From a virus: a stretch of DNA of 54,224 bases. The stretch spans positions 1-54,224 of the IMG/VR virus record IMGVR_UViG_3300032050_006033. One strand, written 5' to 3'. Position numbers and translations under genes: made by a program. The stretch's first letter is position 1. Every line of letters starts with the position of its first letter. The notes under the pieces were generated by a model, which was not told where the DNA came from, ran no database searches, and saw nothing but the letters and a program-made list of their open reading frames with translations. Positions 17,656-26,488 of this stretch are shown in pieces.

Positions 17656-19296
17656 TTATCCAACTCTTTGTGTTGAGAACCTAACATAATCATCAGGTGC
17701 TACAGTTGTGTAGTTTAATCCTGTTGTATTAAGTACTCTAACACATAATTGGTCACCAGCGTTTAGTAACACACCCCATTGTCCACCGTTAATATCAGCG
17801 TATTTTTGAATGTTTGACGTGTAGAATGTACTTGAAGCGTAAACCTCACCAGTAACAACATCAACAATACCAGCGTAAATCATACCCTCAGCTAATGAAT
17901 ACCACCCATTAACCGCGTCTGGACCAGTTAAATGAACATAAAAACTCATGTTCCATCTACCACTTTGTGGACATGTCCAAATACCAGTAGCGTTATCATA
18001 TGACCCGATGTAATCATTATATTGTAATGTCGGTGTTTGTGTTACCGCAACCAATGAGTTTGATAAATCATTACCTAAACCAGAAGACACACTATTTACT
18101 GGATCTGGTGAACCTTCCGATAAGAAAGCGTCAACCACAAAGTTAACACCTGGATTAGTTGATGGTACAACAAATCCGTTAGCGTCAACCGCTAATCCGT
18201 ATATTGGTGAAGTGTTTGGAAAACTTCTAATGTTAAGTTTTGGTACGTAAACCGAATCATCAACAGTTACGTTAACGTTAGATCCACCCAAAGCTACACT
18301 TCGGTTAGCACTAACACTTGAACTTGTAGCGATTATGAATGAATCATTACCTGTAATTTTATTTGATGAACTACCTAAGATTGCTGATCTTTGTCCAGTT
18401 ATTGTATTACCAAATCCACCACCGATTGTTGATGAACAAGCTGTCGTTGTTATTGTGTTCCCACTACCACCACCAATCGAAGATATTTGACCAAGTGTTG
18501 TATTACGAACCCCACCACCAATTGCTGGTGAAGCAGCATTAGCTAAGTTAAAAGAACCACCACCAACGATTGAGTTTATTTGTAAAGCCGTGTTATTTGT
18601 TCCACCACCAATTACTGTGTTAGCACCACTAGTGAAATTACACTGACCACCTAGAATTGTTGAGTAACTAAATATACCAAACGGGTCAATGGTGTTTCTT
18701 GCACCACCACCAATAACGTTTATATTTCCTTTTCCATCAACACTTGGTAGTATTGTGTTATTATCACCACCACCAATAACACTACTTATTGATTGTGTTA
18801 GGTTACAGTTACCCCCAAGGATTACAGAGTTAATGGCAAAAGCCCTATTAAGTTGACCACCACCTATTGTCACATTTGATTCTCGTATAGAGTTACTTGA
18901 ACCACCAGCAATAGTGTTGTCAACACCAGTAATAATATTGTTACAGATACCACCACCAATGAAACCTTCAATACCACTGATATTGTTACACGCTCCACCA
19001 CCAATAGTTGATCTCTCACTGTTCACATTAATTACGTTTCTCCAACCACCAACAATTGTACTACAAGGTGCTGACCCAGAAGCTTTTGTTGTTGATATTC
19101 GGTTACACGCTCCACCACCGATAGTTGACCATACTGGTCCAGCGGTATTTTTACAACCACCACCGACGATAGTTTCAGTTAATTGTGACGTATTTAATTG
19201 ACCACCAGCTACGGTACTACAGCTTCCGTTCGATAGGTTAGTGTTCGAATCTCTTAGTGTTGACCCAGGTCCTATACCTTGAATTATAATTGCCAT
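17656..19296 (-). CDS. YadA-head-like repeat fibre with C1q-like C-terminal domain
   Basis: A 546-residue protein. Residues 15-345 are about 18 beta-roll repeats of the form STIGGGxxNxI (for example STIGGGACNNISG and SVIGGGDNNTILPS), many with Cys after Gly-Gly-Gly (GGGACN, GGGICN). Residues about 380-546 look like a C1q/TNF-type jelly roll (DNATGIWTCPQSGRWNMSFY, LNAGDQLCVRVLN, YVRFSTQRVG). It is related in design to the 14052-16160 fibre but has a different tip. First of three co-oriented genes (this fibre, protease, second fibre). Probable receptor-binding fibre. Confidence 0.75.
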   Translation of the reverse strand: MAIIIQGIGPGSTLRDSNTNLSNGSCSTVAGGQLNTSQLTETIVGGGCKNTAGPVWSTIGGGACNRISTTKASGSAPCSTIVGGWRNVINVNSERSTIGGGACNNISGIEGFIGGGICNNIITGVDNTIAGGSSNSIRESNVTIGGGQLNRAFAINSVILGGNCNLTQSISSVIGGGDNNTILPSVDGKGNINVIGGGARNTIDPFGIFSYSTILGGQCNFTSGANTVIGGGTNNTALQINSIVGGGSFNLANAASPAIGGGVRNTTLGQISSIGGGSGNTITTTACSSTIGGGFGNTITGQRSAILGSSSNKITGNDSFIIATSSSVSANRSVALGGSNVNVTVDDSVYVPKLNIRSFPNTSPIYGLAVDANGFVVPSTNPGVNFVVDAFLSEGSPDPVNSVSSGLGNDLSNSLVAVTQTPTLQYNDYIGSYDNATGIWTCPQSGRWNMSFYVHLTGPDAVNGWYSLAEGMIYAGIVDVVTGEVYASSTFYTSNIQKYADINGGQWGVLLNAGDQLCVRVLNTTGLNYTTVAPDDYVRFSTQRVG

Positions 19297-19380
19297 TATT
19301 AATTTTTTTTTTAAGTTGTTTATTTACTTTTCTATAAATAGTTAATATCTTGGGAAAATTTTTATTCGACTAAATTTTTT

Positions 19381-21612
19381 TTATATAATTGTTGTGGTTG
19401 TTGTTGTGTAATCGTTTATGGTATATGTTAAATCATTAGTTTCACAATATTTTGTATCACAATTTGGACAGTCTGGATCAAACATTTCAAATTTATTTTT
19501 TAATAAATTAAAATTATGTTTAACTTCCGACGAGTTTAATGGTTCAACATACATTCTAAATTGAGTTATCCCACCCTCAAAGTAACCACCAAAATTTTGT
19601 TCTAGTAAAATGTTAGTTTTTAATTTTGAAAATGTTGTACCACTTAATATATTATTTGGAAAACATTCTGGATCCTGAATATAATTTGATGTTAATCCGG
19701 TACAGGAAGAGAATGTTAAGTTCTCATGTAATCCTTGTGTACCCCCACCCCAAGAGATATTAAAAGGAACACCAACTTGTTTTTCTTTATCGGTATGTAA
19801 AGCTCTAGGAATTACTTCCTCAAAGTCCTCAATAGTGAAGAACCGTTTACCGTTCACATAGATCTTTAATCTACCCATTCGATATTTTACATCATCTAAC
19901 CACTTTTTATTTAAATTAACAAGTTCTACAGTTTGTGGTGTTTTAATACCATTAGTAACTGGGGGTGAAATTAATTTAACAGTATCATTAGCTAATGAAT
20001 CCAAATATTTAACCTCACTAATATCCCCAAGACCACCAAAGTATTTTAGATCACAGAAATCTAAAAATGTATACCGACTCCACACGACATCAACTTGTAA
20101 CCACTTCTCGATATCTAAAAATCCAATATTACGTTTTTCACAATAATCATAAACCCCATTTGGTGAACAATAATTAACAACCGTATATCCTGTTGTAAAT
20201 GTTAAACCTGTGACAGTAGTTCCAGTTGTTTCACAAGTTCCCGTTAATTTTAAAACCCTAACACAAATTTTTGGATTTTTGGGATCACCAGAAAATTTAA
20301 TAGACATAGCGTTTGATAACGAATCCCACAATGGATCCTTTTCACACGTATCCTCAATTGATTTAATCCCCTCATTTGTTGAACAATCTGTACAATCAGT
20401 ACATGTTTTACACGTCGTACAACTTGGTGTACAAACCGGTACTTGGTATTCACAATTAGGGGTTGGACTAGGTGTGGGTGTTGGTGTGGGTGTTGGGTAT
20501 TTCGTGGTAAAACATTTGTGTGTTCTACATTCCCACCCACAAGTTTCACATGGGTCTTCACCACAACTACAACCACAAGTTAATCTTTTTTCTTTATCCC
20601 CACCACAAAGATCACATCCATAATTTAAATGTGGATCATGTTTTCCATCTTTAGATCTTGGGGGGTAAACAAATATACATCTACTGTTTGTAATATTTTC
20701 TAAAACATAATCAGGTGTGATTCCTGTTGTAAATACCGCTTCGACCGAACAACAAGCACAAGTTTGTAGACAATCAGCTAGTGGTGTTGTTACACGAGTA
20801 TACCCGGTTAAACATTTTGGGGACCCGTCAGCGTAATGATAAAATTTATTTTCAGCTCTGGTACCAAAATAAAAAAATGTATTTTTATTGTTTGGGTATA
20901 AAATATTTAAGGTTGTCTCACCAGATGATACCGGATACTCATCACAGAATCTAGGTCTTAACAACATCTCAACCGACCAACCCTTACTCATACGTTCTGG
21001 TAATATGTCATAGTCATAACCAAAAAGTTTATAAAACCCTTGATAAAATCCACCATACAATTCATGGTAATATCCATAATTTGGGTGGTTTTTACTTACT
21101 ATCTCATACAATGTGTTTTGTGGTCTACCCGAAAAAATATCATATTGTTTTGTATGTCCGGTAACCTGAAACATTTTCATTCTTCGATCGTAAAATAATC
21201 TATTAAATTTAAATGGATCAACATATAAACCATTCGTGTAATTTAAACTAATTCCCGTCATCACATCAACTAAACCATTGTCAATACCAGTCAACCCAAT
21301 ATCACATGAGGTTGATGATGAATAGTTACAAAAATTTATGTTATCTGGATTATAAAAGTTTTGAGATACAAATACATTATTATAATTGTAATTTTTCCAA
21401 ATAAGATTTGGTTGTGTTGTTGTTAAAAAATTATTTGTGTCAAAATATATAGGTAATTTATTTCCATATGTTTCAGCTATTAAGTAAGGTGAAAATAAAA
21501 CTTCTTCATCGTAATCACGTTCATCAGATGTTAATGACATATCCATACTGTCAGATATAAGATTTATCTTATATTTCTGATAAACATATTGATTAATATT
21601 CTGTTGAGCCAT
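19381..21612 (-). CDS. Large baseplate/tail protein with LamG-like and Cys-rich segments
   Basis: A 743-residue protein from the ATG at 21612 (MAQQNINQYVYQKYKINLIS). A TTG seven codons further upstream is possible but poorer. Residues about 190-290 and 480-700 look like parts of a concanavalin-like fold (KGWSVEMLLRPRFCDEYP; RLKIYVNGKRFFTIEDFEEV; GGITQFRMYVEPLNSSEV). Between them, residues about 340-430 hold a dense cysteine region (CDLCGG, CGCSCG, CETCGWEC, CTTCKTCTDCTDC) split by a short [13 protein letters not shown] linker. The cysteines suggest metal sites. It is the first gene of the minus-strand fibre cluster, behind a TATAAATA element. Confidence 0.6.
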   Translation of the reverse strand: MAQQNINQYVYQKYKINLISDSMDMSLTSDERDYDEEVLFSPYLIAETYGNKLPIYFDTNNFLTTTQPNLIWKNYNYNNVFVSQNFYNPDNINFCNYSSSTSCDIGLTGIDNGLVDVMTGISLNYTNGLYVDPFKFNRLFYDRRMKMFQVTGHTKQYDIFSGRPQNTLYEIVSKNHPNYGYYHELYGGFYQGFYKLFGYDYDILPERMSKGWSVEMLLRPRFCDEYPVSSGETTLNILYPNNKNTFFYFGTRAENKFYHYADGSPKCLTGYTRVTTPLADCLQTCACCSVEAVFTTGITPDYVLENITNSRCIFVYPPRSKDGKHDPHLNYGCDLCGGDKEKRLTCGCSCGEDPCETCGWECRTHKCFTTKYPTPTPTPTPSPTPNCEYQVPVCTPSCTTCKTCTDCTDCSTNEGIKSIEDTCEKDPLWDSLSNAMSIKFSGDPKNPKICVRVLKLTGTCETTGTTVTGLTFTTGYTVVNYCSPNGVYDYCEKRNIGFLDIEKWLQVDVVWSRYTFLDFCDLKYFGGLGDISEVKYLDSLANDTVKLISPPVTNGIKTPQTVELVNLNKKWLDDVKYRMGRLKIYVNGKRFFTIEDFEEVIPRALHTDKEKQVGVPFNISWGGGTQGLHENLTFSSCTGLTSNYIQDPECFPNNILSGTTFSKLKTNILLEQNFGGYFEGGITQFRMYVEPLNSSEVKHNFNLLKNKFEMFDPDCPNCDTKYCETNDLTYTINDYTTTTTTII

Positions 21613-21643
21613 ACTTTTTAATAATAAATACAATAAATGAAAG

Positions 21644-21651
21644 TATTTATA
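21644..21651 (-). promoter_or_regulatory. T4 late-promoter-like TATAAATA box
   Basis: The minus strand reads TATAAATA, the exact T4 late -10 element, 31 bases upstream of the preferred ATG at 21612. It lies in the 70-base divergent region between the minus-strand fibre cluster and the plus-strand gene at 21683. A gp55-type late sigma factor is encoded at 37599-38348. Confidence 0.5.
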
Positions 21652-21682
21652 TTTAAAAACTAAATTGAATTACGTTTAATCA

Positions 21683-22651
21683 ATGAGCGAGAATAATAAA
21701 AATAGTGAGGTTAATCAAAAATCTATCACTGGATATTTTAAAAAATACCTTGATGGTGCTAAAAATGAGATGTCTGAAACTAGGGTGTTAGGTAAGATAC
21801 TATCTAAAGCTATTGTTGACTATAAAAAGGAAGGTAAATTTAATTTAACTGATGAAGATAAAAAATTCATTAAGGATCAATCAACGGACATATTAAAAAT
21901 ATTACCATTAATTATTTTTCAAATTTTACCAGGATCTTCATTAGCTACACCATTTATTATTGAATTAAGTAAAAAACTTGGGATTAAATTGAATAGTAAG
22001 GTTCCTGAGAAATATAAAAACAAACCAGAAAAATCTGATGGTGAAATAGATGAGGTAATTGGACCCGACGGAACGTTTAGTAGTTCCAGTTACCCAATTT
22101 TAAATCAATTGTTACACCCAAGAAAAACTATGGACCAAACTGTTAGAATGGCTAGAACAAACCAATGGCCATATATGAGAAAATATTATGGTGAATCTGA
22201 AATAGATGAACCAAATAAATTATTAGATGAAGACGATAAATCAGAAGCTTTTGGGTTTTTGGAAACTAAAAACGCGTCGACTTGGAATCAAGCTAATCGA
22301 ATTTTAAAAAAAATGGGTATTGATGATCCCGAGGAAAGATATCATAGATTAAAAGTTTTAGGTTTTGACAGAAACTTAGATAAAGAATTAAAACAAGAAA
22401 AAAAACGTGGTCGATGTAAAAAATGTTTCACCAAAAGAAAGTTAACCGAATTGGAAAAAAATAAAATGGTAAAACTTATAGACGAGGTAATTCTAAACAA
22501 AAAAAATAAATCTGATGACGTTGTTGGGAAAAACGAAGAGAACACAATATCAAGGATATTAAAAAGAAATATTGACTCCATTAAAAAAATAGCCGAAAAA
22601 GAAGGTATAAGTGTTAATAAACTAATCCAATACTTTAAAAAAAGTGAATAA
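21683..22651 (+). CDS. LETM1-like domain protein, function unknown
   Basis: A 322-residue, strongly charged protein. Residues about 70-105 (DILKILPLIIFQILPGSSLA, TPFIIELSKKLGIKL) are a hydrophobic stretch resembling the LETM1/ribosome-binding region found in some Bacteroidota proteins. Residues 115-200 include TRTMDQTVRMARTNQWPYMR-like sequence, and the Lys-rich C-terminal third contains CKKCF. It is the first gene of a plus-strand run of five. The LETM1 call is weak; a virion or assembly protein is the alternative. Confidence 0.5.
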   Translation: MSENNKNSEVNQKSITGYFKKYLDGAKNEMSETRVLGKILSKAIVDYKKEGKFNLTDEDKKFIKDQSTDILKILPLIIFQILPGSSLATPFIIELSKKLGIKLNSKVPEKYKNKPEKSDGEIDEVIGPDGTFSSSSYPILNQLLHPRKTMDQTVRMARTNQWPYMRKYYGESEIDEPNKLLDEDDKSEAFGFLETKNASTWNQANRILKKMGIDDPEERYHRLKVLGFDRNLDKELKQEKKRGRCKKCFTKRKLTELEKNKMVKLIDEVILNKKNKSDDVVGKNEENTISRILKRNIDSIKKIAEKEGISVNKLIQYFKKSE

Positions 22652-23114
22652 AGATTTATACGGAAAGGAAATTGAGTTACCAAAAGAAATAACTGAATAT
22701 CTACAAAAGTGTTTTGACATGTTCCCAGACTCAAACTCATCAACTGAGGGACACATGAGAAACAAGGAACTTCGTGATACTGGTATGGTAACTTACCAAC
22801 AACTTGGTAGAATTAAAAATTGGTTTGACAATTATACCGGGGACGGGAAAGACGCTCCCTTTATTTTAAATGGTGCTGATTATATGAGATCCTGGGTTGA
22901 TAACACATTGGGAAATATGAGAAATGATGATAATCAATATAAACAGATTAGACAAGATTATGTACCAGATGATGTTAACCAAGGATTGATAGATGATCTT
23001 GGGTGGTTGGGTGATATGGTTAGACCGTCAAAAGAACATAGTAACTTAACTGACGAATTACAAATAACCGAATCTCTTAGGAGGATAAACGAAATAATGA
23101 AAAAAATAATTTAA
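22644..23114 (+). CDS. Conserved-looking hypothetical protein (GTG start)
   Basis: A 156-residue protein starting at a GTG that overlaps the previous gene by 8 bases. The next in-frame ATG (MFPDSN) would remove about 30 residues, so the GTG is preferred. Features: LPKEITEYLQKCFDMFPDS, VTYQQLGRIKNWFDNYTGD, and an acidic C-terminal half. It ends 1 base before the next ATG, consistent with an operon. No family recognised. Confidence 0.6.
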   Translation: MNKDLYGKEIELPKEITEYLQKCFDMFPDSNSSTEGHMRNKELRDTGMVTYQQLGRIKNWFDNYTGDGKDAPFILNGADYMRSWVDNTLGNMRNDDNQYKQIRQDYVPDDVNQGLIDDLGWLGDMVRPSKEHSNLTDELQITESLRRINEIMKKII

Positions 23115-23115
23115 C

Positions 23116-23403
23116 ATGGCTACAACAGAACATTTAGATTTTAGTCAACCAAATAATGAGTTGTCACAAATCGCTGATCAACAAAGACAAAAATTAATAC
23201 CTAAAAACGACTATAAAAGTGTTAATCCCTATTCGTCCACAAACAAAGACGCGATTAGTGATGGTGATGAATATGGTAAGGGTACTGGATCTTTTTTGGA
23301 CACTACTAATGGTGGTTCATCTGTGGATAACATAGAAAGAATCAATGAAATTAAAATTAATGAATATCAAAAAACAAAACCTTACACAACACCAACAGCG
23401 TAA
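23116..23403 (+). CDS. Small polar hypothetical protein
   Basis: A 95-residue, Asn/Ser/Asp-rich protein (LDFSQPNNELSQIADQQRQK... GDEYGKGTGSFLDTTNGGS) with low hydrophobicity and probably little fixed structure. Its stop overlaps the ATG of the WYL-like gene (TAATG). Position in a five-gene run suggests a shared, perhaps virion-assembly, role. No family recognised. Confidence 0.6.
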   Translation: MATTEHLDFSQPNNELSQIADQQRQKLIPKNDYKSVNPYSSTNKDAISDGDEYGKGTGSFLDTTNGGSSVDNIERINEIKINEYQKTKPYTTPTA

Positions 23404-23864
23404 TGAAACTTTACAATACTCTAAATAATCTTATCCTTGAGGTAGCTTCTATCGATTCCGTAGTTAAAGCTATTAGGGAACGAAAACGAGTTATCATCTA
23501 TTATGAGGGTGATGAACCTGGTGGTCGTGGACTTAGAATTGTGGAACCGGTGTGTTTTGGTTATAGTAAATCAGATAATCCGGTACTCAGAGCTTGGGAT
23601 ATTGAAGGTTCATCACATAGAGCTTATTTAGGTGAGAAACCATTACCTAGTTGGAGGATGTTTAGATTGGATAAAATAATCACTTTGAAACCGACAACCG
23701 AGACATTTAACGAACCAAGACCGGACTATAATCCACTTGGGGATAAAAGTATGATTAGAGTAATAATAAACGCTAAGTTTGACAACGTTCAACCGGAAGA
23801 ACCTGAGCCAGAACAACCACAACAACCGGAAGAACCTGGAGGACCAGAACAAAATGTAGTATAA
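23403..23864 (+). CDS. WYL-like domain protein
   Basis: A 153-residue protein. Residues about 15-100 fit the WYL fold: SVVKAIRERKRVIIYYEGDE, RGLRIVEPVCFGYSKSDNPV, LRAWDIEG, and WRMFRLDKIITL. The last ~30 residues are a Pro/Glu-rich tail (EPEPEQPQQPEEP). WYL domains bind nucleic acids or nucleotides and often regulate transcription; there is no DNA-binding domain here, so this is a stand-alone WYL module of the type seen in T4-like phages. Coupled to the preceding gene by a TAATG overlap. Confidence 0.7.
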   Translation: MKLYNTLNNLILEVASIDSVVKAIRERKRVIIYYEGDEPGGRGLRIVEPVCFGYSKSDNPVLRAWDIEGSSHRAYLGEKPLPSWRMFRLDKIITLKPTTETFNEPRPDYNPLGDKSMIRVIINAKFDNVQPEEPEPEQPQQPEEPGGPEQNVV

Positions 23865-23865
23865 T

Positions 23866-24438
23866 ATGAATTCAGAACAAGAACTGTTACAAAAATTAAT
23901 GATTTCCAAAAAAATAATGGAAAAACACAACACAATTAATCGAGGAAGTGTTAGTGAAAGTAGATTATCGTCACCACAGGTTGAGGACTTTCAAGGGGTC
24001 AACGGTAAATATAATATTCCGGAAGAATTGATGATGGAAAGTAAACCACAAACACGTAGTAGTGAAATCCCATCAAGTGATAGAATTTTAAAATCCAATT
24101 TACCTGACGAGATTAAACAATTAATGATTGAACACCCAATCCAACAACCAAGTATGGGGACACCAACTGAATCCGTATTAACGGAAGAGTTGGTTGAAAA
24201 AGCTTCCAGGTTAATGAATACCAAAGCTAACGGTGAATTAATGTCAGAAGTTAGAAAGTCATCACCTGGTGTTTCATCAGATTTAAAATCCGTAATCCGT
24301 GAGGTAATTGAAGATGTACTTAGGGAAAACGGTTTAATAACTGAATCTGAAACTAAAAGTAATGAAACCTTTAAATTTAGAGTTGGGAAACATATATTCG
24401 AAGGTAAATTAACAAGAATTAAAAAAATACAGCAGTAA
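23866..24438 (+). CDS. Hypothetical protein, last gene before a terminator
   Basis: A 190-residue protein. Residues 1-70 are helical or polar (SEQELLQKLMISKKIMEKHN), the middle is Pro/Ser-rich, and a C-terminal segment (SDLKSVIREVIEDVLRENGL, ETFKFRVGKHIFEGKLTRIK) looks like a helix followed by a small beta unit. It begins 1 base after the WYL-like gene and is followed by a hairpin terminator at 24463-24496. It may be structural, since the VIREVIEDVLRENGL type of helix is common in phage virion proteins. No family recognised. Confidence 0.6.
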   Translation: MNSEQELLQKLMISKKIMEKHNTINRGSVSESRLSSPQVEDFQGVNGKYNIPEELMMESKPQTRSSEIPSSDRILKSNLPDEIKQLMIEHPIQQPSMGTPTESVLTEELVEKASRLMNTKANGELMSEVRKSSPGVSSDLKSVIREVIEDVLRENGLITESETKSNETFKFRVGKHIFEGKLTRIKKIQQ

Positions 24439-24462
24439 TATAAAAATAAATTGTATATTTGT

Positions 24463-24496
24463 AACCTCAACCGAATGGTTGGGGTTTTTTGTTTTT
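24463..24496 (+). terminator. Rho-independent terminator closing the 21683-24438 operon
   Basis: 10-bp stem AACCTCAACC/GGTTGGGGTT (arms 24463-24472 and 24477-24486, one G-U pair) with a GAAT loop, followed by TTTTTTGTTTTT. Plus-strand orientation fits the preceding gene. Confidence 0.88.
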
Positions 24497-24501
24497 AACC
24501 A

Positions 24502-24530
24502 TTGATATTTTCGTTTTTTCTTGGTATACT
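24502..24530 (+). promoter_or_regulatory. Promoter of the glycosyltransferase/nucleotide operon
   Basis: TTGATA (24502-24507) and TATACT (24525-24530) are separated by 17 bases, 21 bases upstream of the ATG at 24552 and just after a terminator. It also fits the looser Bacteroidota form: TTG, 20 bases, TATACTTT. No Shine-Dalgarno sequence precedes the start. Confidence 0.6.
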
Positions 24531-24551
24531 TTTACAAGAACAAAAAATATT

Positions 24552-25766
24552 ATGGAAAAAATAAATGTATTAGTATTACCATCAGACCAATCTGGTGTTG
24601 GAAAATTTAGAAGTGTTGACCCACATGTTAAACTACAAAATATGTACCCTAATGACTTTCATGTAGATATTGATTATAATCCGAGAATCAATGATCAAAA
24701 TTACTGGAAGAAATATCAGATTGTACACTTCCATAGGAATATCGGACAAGATTATGACAACTGTGTTAGTATAATTGAGAATTTAAAATCTCTTGGGATT
24801 ATAGTTGTGGCTGACATCGACGATTATTGGTTACCAACTCCAGAACACCCGATTCATCAGTTAATATTACAAAACAAAGTTCACGAGAAAATTAAAAATA
24901 ATTTAAAAGCTTCGTCTTATGTGATAACCACGACTGAAATTTTTGCTGATGAAATAAAAAAAATTAATAAAAACGTAGTGGTTTTCCCTAACGCTATTGA
25001 CCCTAAAGATCCACAATTTACTGAGGTAACACAACCTTCAGACAAGATCCGAATTGGTTGGTTAGGTGGTTCATCACATTTACACGATTTAAAACTACTT
25101 GATGGGATGGTACCAAAACTATCATCAGTACACGATAAAGTACAATTTTTTGTTTGTGGTTTTGACACTAGAGGTCAAGTAACCGAAATTAACAAACAAA
25201 CAGGTCAAAAAACACAAAGACCAATAAAACCAGAAGAGACTGTATGGGTTAAATATGAGGAAATATTTACTGACAATTATAAAATCATCACACCAAAATA
25301 CAAAGACTATTTAAATACCTTTACAGAAAATGATTACCCTGGTGTAGAAAAAGAAAACTACGTTAGGGTTTGGACCAGGCCGGTAAATAACTACGCTAGA
25401 AACTATTCCAAATTTGACATTTCACTAGCACCAATTAAAAACCACGTATTCAATAGAATGAAATCACAATTAAAGGTGATTGAAGCTGGGTTTTATAAAA
25501 AAGCTATTATAGCTTCAAATGTTGGTCCATATACGATTGACTTGAAACACGCTTTAAAAAATGGTGAATTTACCGATGGTAACGCTCTATTGGTGGACGA
25601 ACATAGAAACCACGGTGACTGGTCTAAGTATATTAAAAAACTAGTTAATAACCCTAACATGATCACTGACTTGGGTGAAAGGTTATATGAAACTGTTAAA
25701 GACCGTTATGATTTAAATAACGTAACAAAAGAGAGAGCTGAATTTTACAAATCCTTAATTAAATAA
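24552..25766 (+). CDS. GT-B glycosyltransferase (family 4-like)
   Basis: A 404-residue protein from the ATG at 24552; the longer frame would begin inside the terminator/promoter region. Landmarks are VLPSDQSGVGKFRSVDPHVK (residues 7-26), IVVADIDDYW, VITTTEIF...VVFPNAID, IRIGWLGGSSHLHDL, and a C-terminal RMKSQLKVIEAGFYKKAIIA segment. These fit the Rossmann fold pair of GT4-like enzymes common in T4-like phages. It is first in the long plus-strand sugar operon. Substrate unknown. Confidence 0.75.
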   Translation: MEKINVLVLPSDQSGVGKFRSVDPHVKLQNMYPNDFHVDIDYNPRINDQNYWKKYQIVHFHRNIGQDYDNCVSIIENLKSLGIIVVADIDDYWLPTPEHPIHQLILQNKVHEKIKNNLKASSYVITTTEIFADEIKKINKNVVVFPNAIDPKDPQFTEVTQPSDKIRIGWLGGSSHLHDLKLLDGMVPKLSSVHDKVQFFVCGFDTRGQVTEINKQTGQKTQRPIKPEETVWVKYEEIFTDNYKIITPKYKDYLNTFTENDYPGVEKENYVRVWTRPVNNYARNYSKFDISLAPIKNHVFNRMKSQLKVIEAGFYKKAIIASNVGPYTIDLKHALKNGEFTDGNALLVDEHRNHGDWSKYIKKLVNNPNMITDLGERLYETVKDRYDLNNVTKERAEFYKSLIK

Positions 25767-25768
25767 TA

Positions 25769-26488
25769 ATGATAACTATACCAATTACAAAAATTTTATT
25801 CCTAGACATAGAGACTGTTGGAATAACCAGGGATTATGATTCTTGTTTAGAATCAAACCCAAGATTAGCCAGTCAATTTGATAAATATTTTGATTGGTTT
25901 TTAAAAAGGTTTCCAGAAGATTCGGTGAAGGGTGAAAACGAAATTCAACGTAAAAATATTGTGTTTTCAACCAGGACAGCTTTGGTACCTGAATTTGCTA
26001 AGATTGTTTGTGTCTCCATGGCTTTTGTTACCGATAAGGGTGAAATAAAACAACAAACGTTTTCAAACGATGACGAAAAACAGTTATTACTCGATGTCCA
26101 AAAATTGTTAGACAGGTGTGGTAAGTTAGACTTCTACCTTTGTGGTCACAACCTTAAAAATTTTGACATACCGATGATGGCTAAAAGAATGATAATTAAT
26201 GGTTTAAATCCACCATCAATATTACCTTCATTTGATACAAAACCGTGGGAAGTTAAAGCACTAGACACTCGTGAAATTTGGCAATACGGAGCTTATACAG
26301 CTATAGGATCATTAGATCTTATGTGTACGTCATTGGACATCCCGACACCAAAAGGTGGTGAGGTTACAGGTGATAAAGTACATGAATGTTACTGGGAAAG
26401 AAACATGTTAAAAGAAATTTCAGAATATTGTGAAAGGGATGTTGTAGTATTGGTTGACACCATTAAAAAATTAAAAGAATTAGTATAA
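25769..26488 (+). CDS. PolB-type 3'-5' exonuclease (DEDD)
   Basis: A 239-residue protein with the three exonuclease motifs of DnaQ-like DEDD enzymes: Exo I FLDIET (Asp13, Glu15), Exo II GHNLKNFD (Asn128, Asp133) and Exo III EYCERD (Tyr220, Asp224). Length and motif spacing match stand-alone predicted exonucleases related to the PolB proofreading domain (DNA_pol_B_exo2). It probably degrades or proofreads DNA during phage replication. It is 2 bases after a glycosyltransferase gene and abuts the dUTPase gene. Confidence 0.82.
   Translation: MITIPITKILFLDIETVGITRDYDSCLESNPRLASQFDKYFDWFLKRFPEDSVKGENEIQRKNIVFSTRTALVPEFAKIVCVSMAFVTDKGEIKQQTFSNDDEKQLLLDVQKLLDRCGKLDFYLCGHNLKNFDIPMMAKRMIINGLNPPSILPSFDTKPWEVKALDTREIWQYGAYTAIGSLDLMCTSLDIPTPKGGEVTGDKVHECYWERNMLKEISEYCERDVVVLVDTIKKLKELV

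Noticed and set aside
20210-20623. Plus-strand frame of 137 residues and a minus-strand frame in another register
   Set aside because: Both overlap the well-supported 743-residue tail gene and show no family features.
24454-24461. TATATTTG resembling a Bacteroidota -7 box
   Set aside because: No TTTG lies 19-21 bases upstream, and a terminator begins 2 bases later, so a transcript would stop at once.
24489-24551. Upstream ATG giving a longer glycosyltransferase
   Set aside because: It would start inside the terminator T-tract and include the promoter; the family opening begins at the ATG at 24552.
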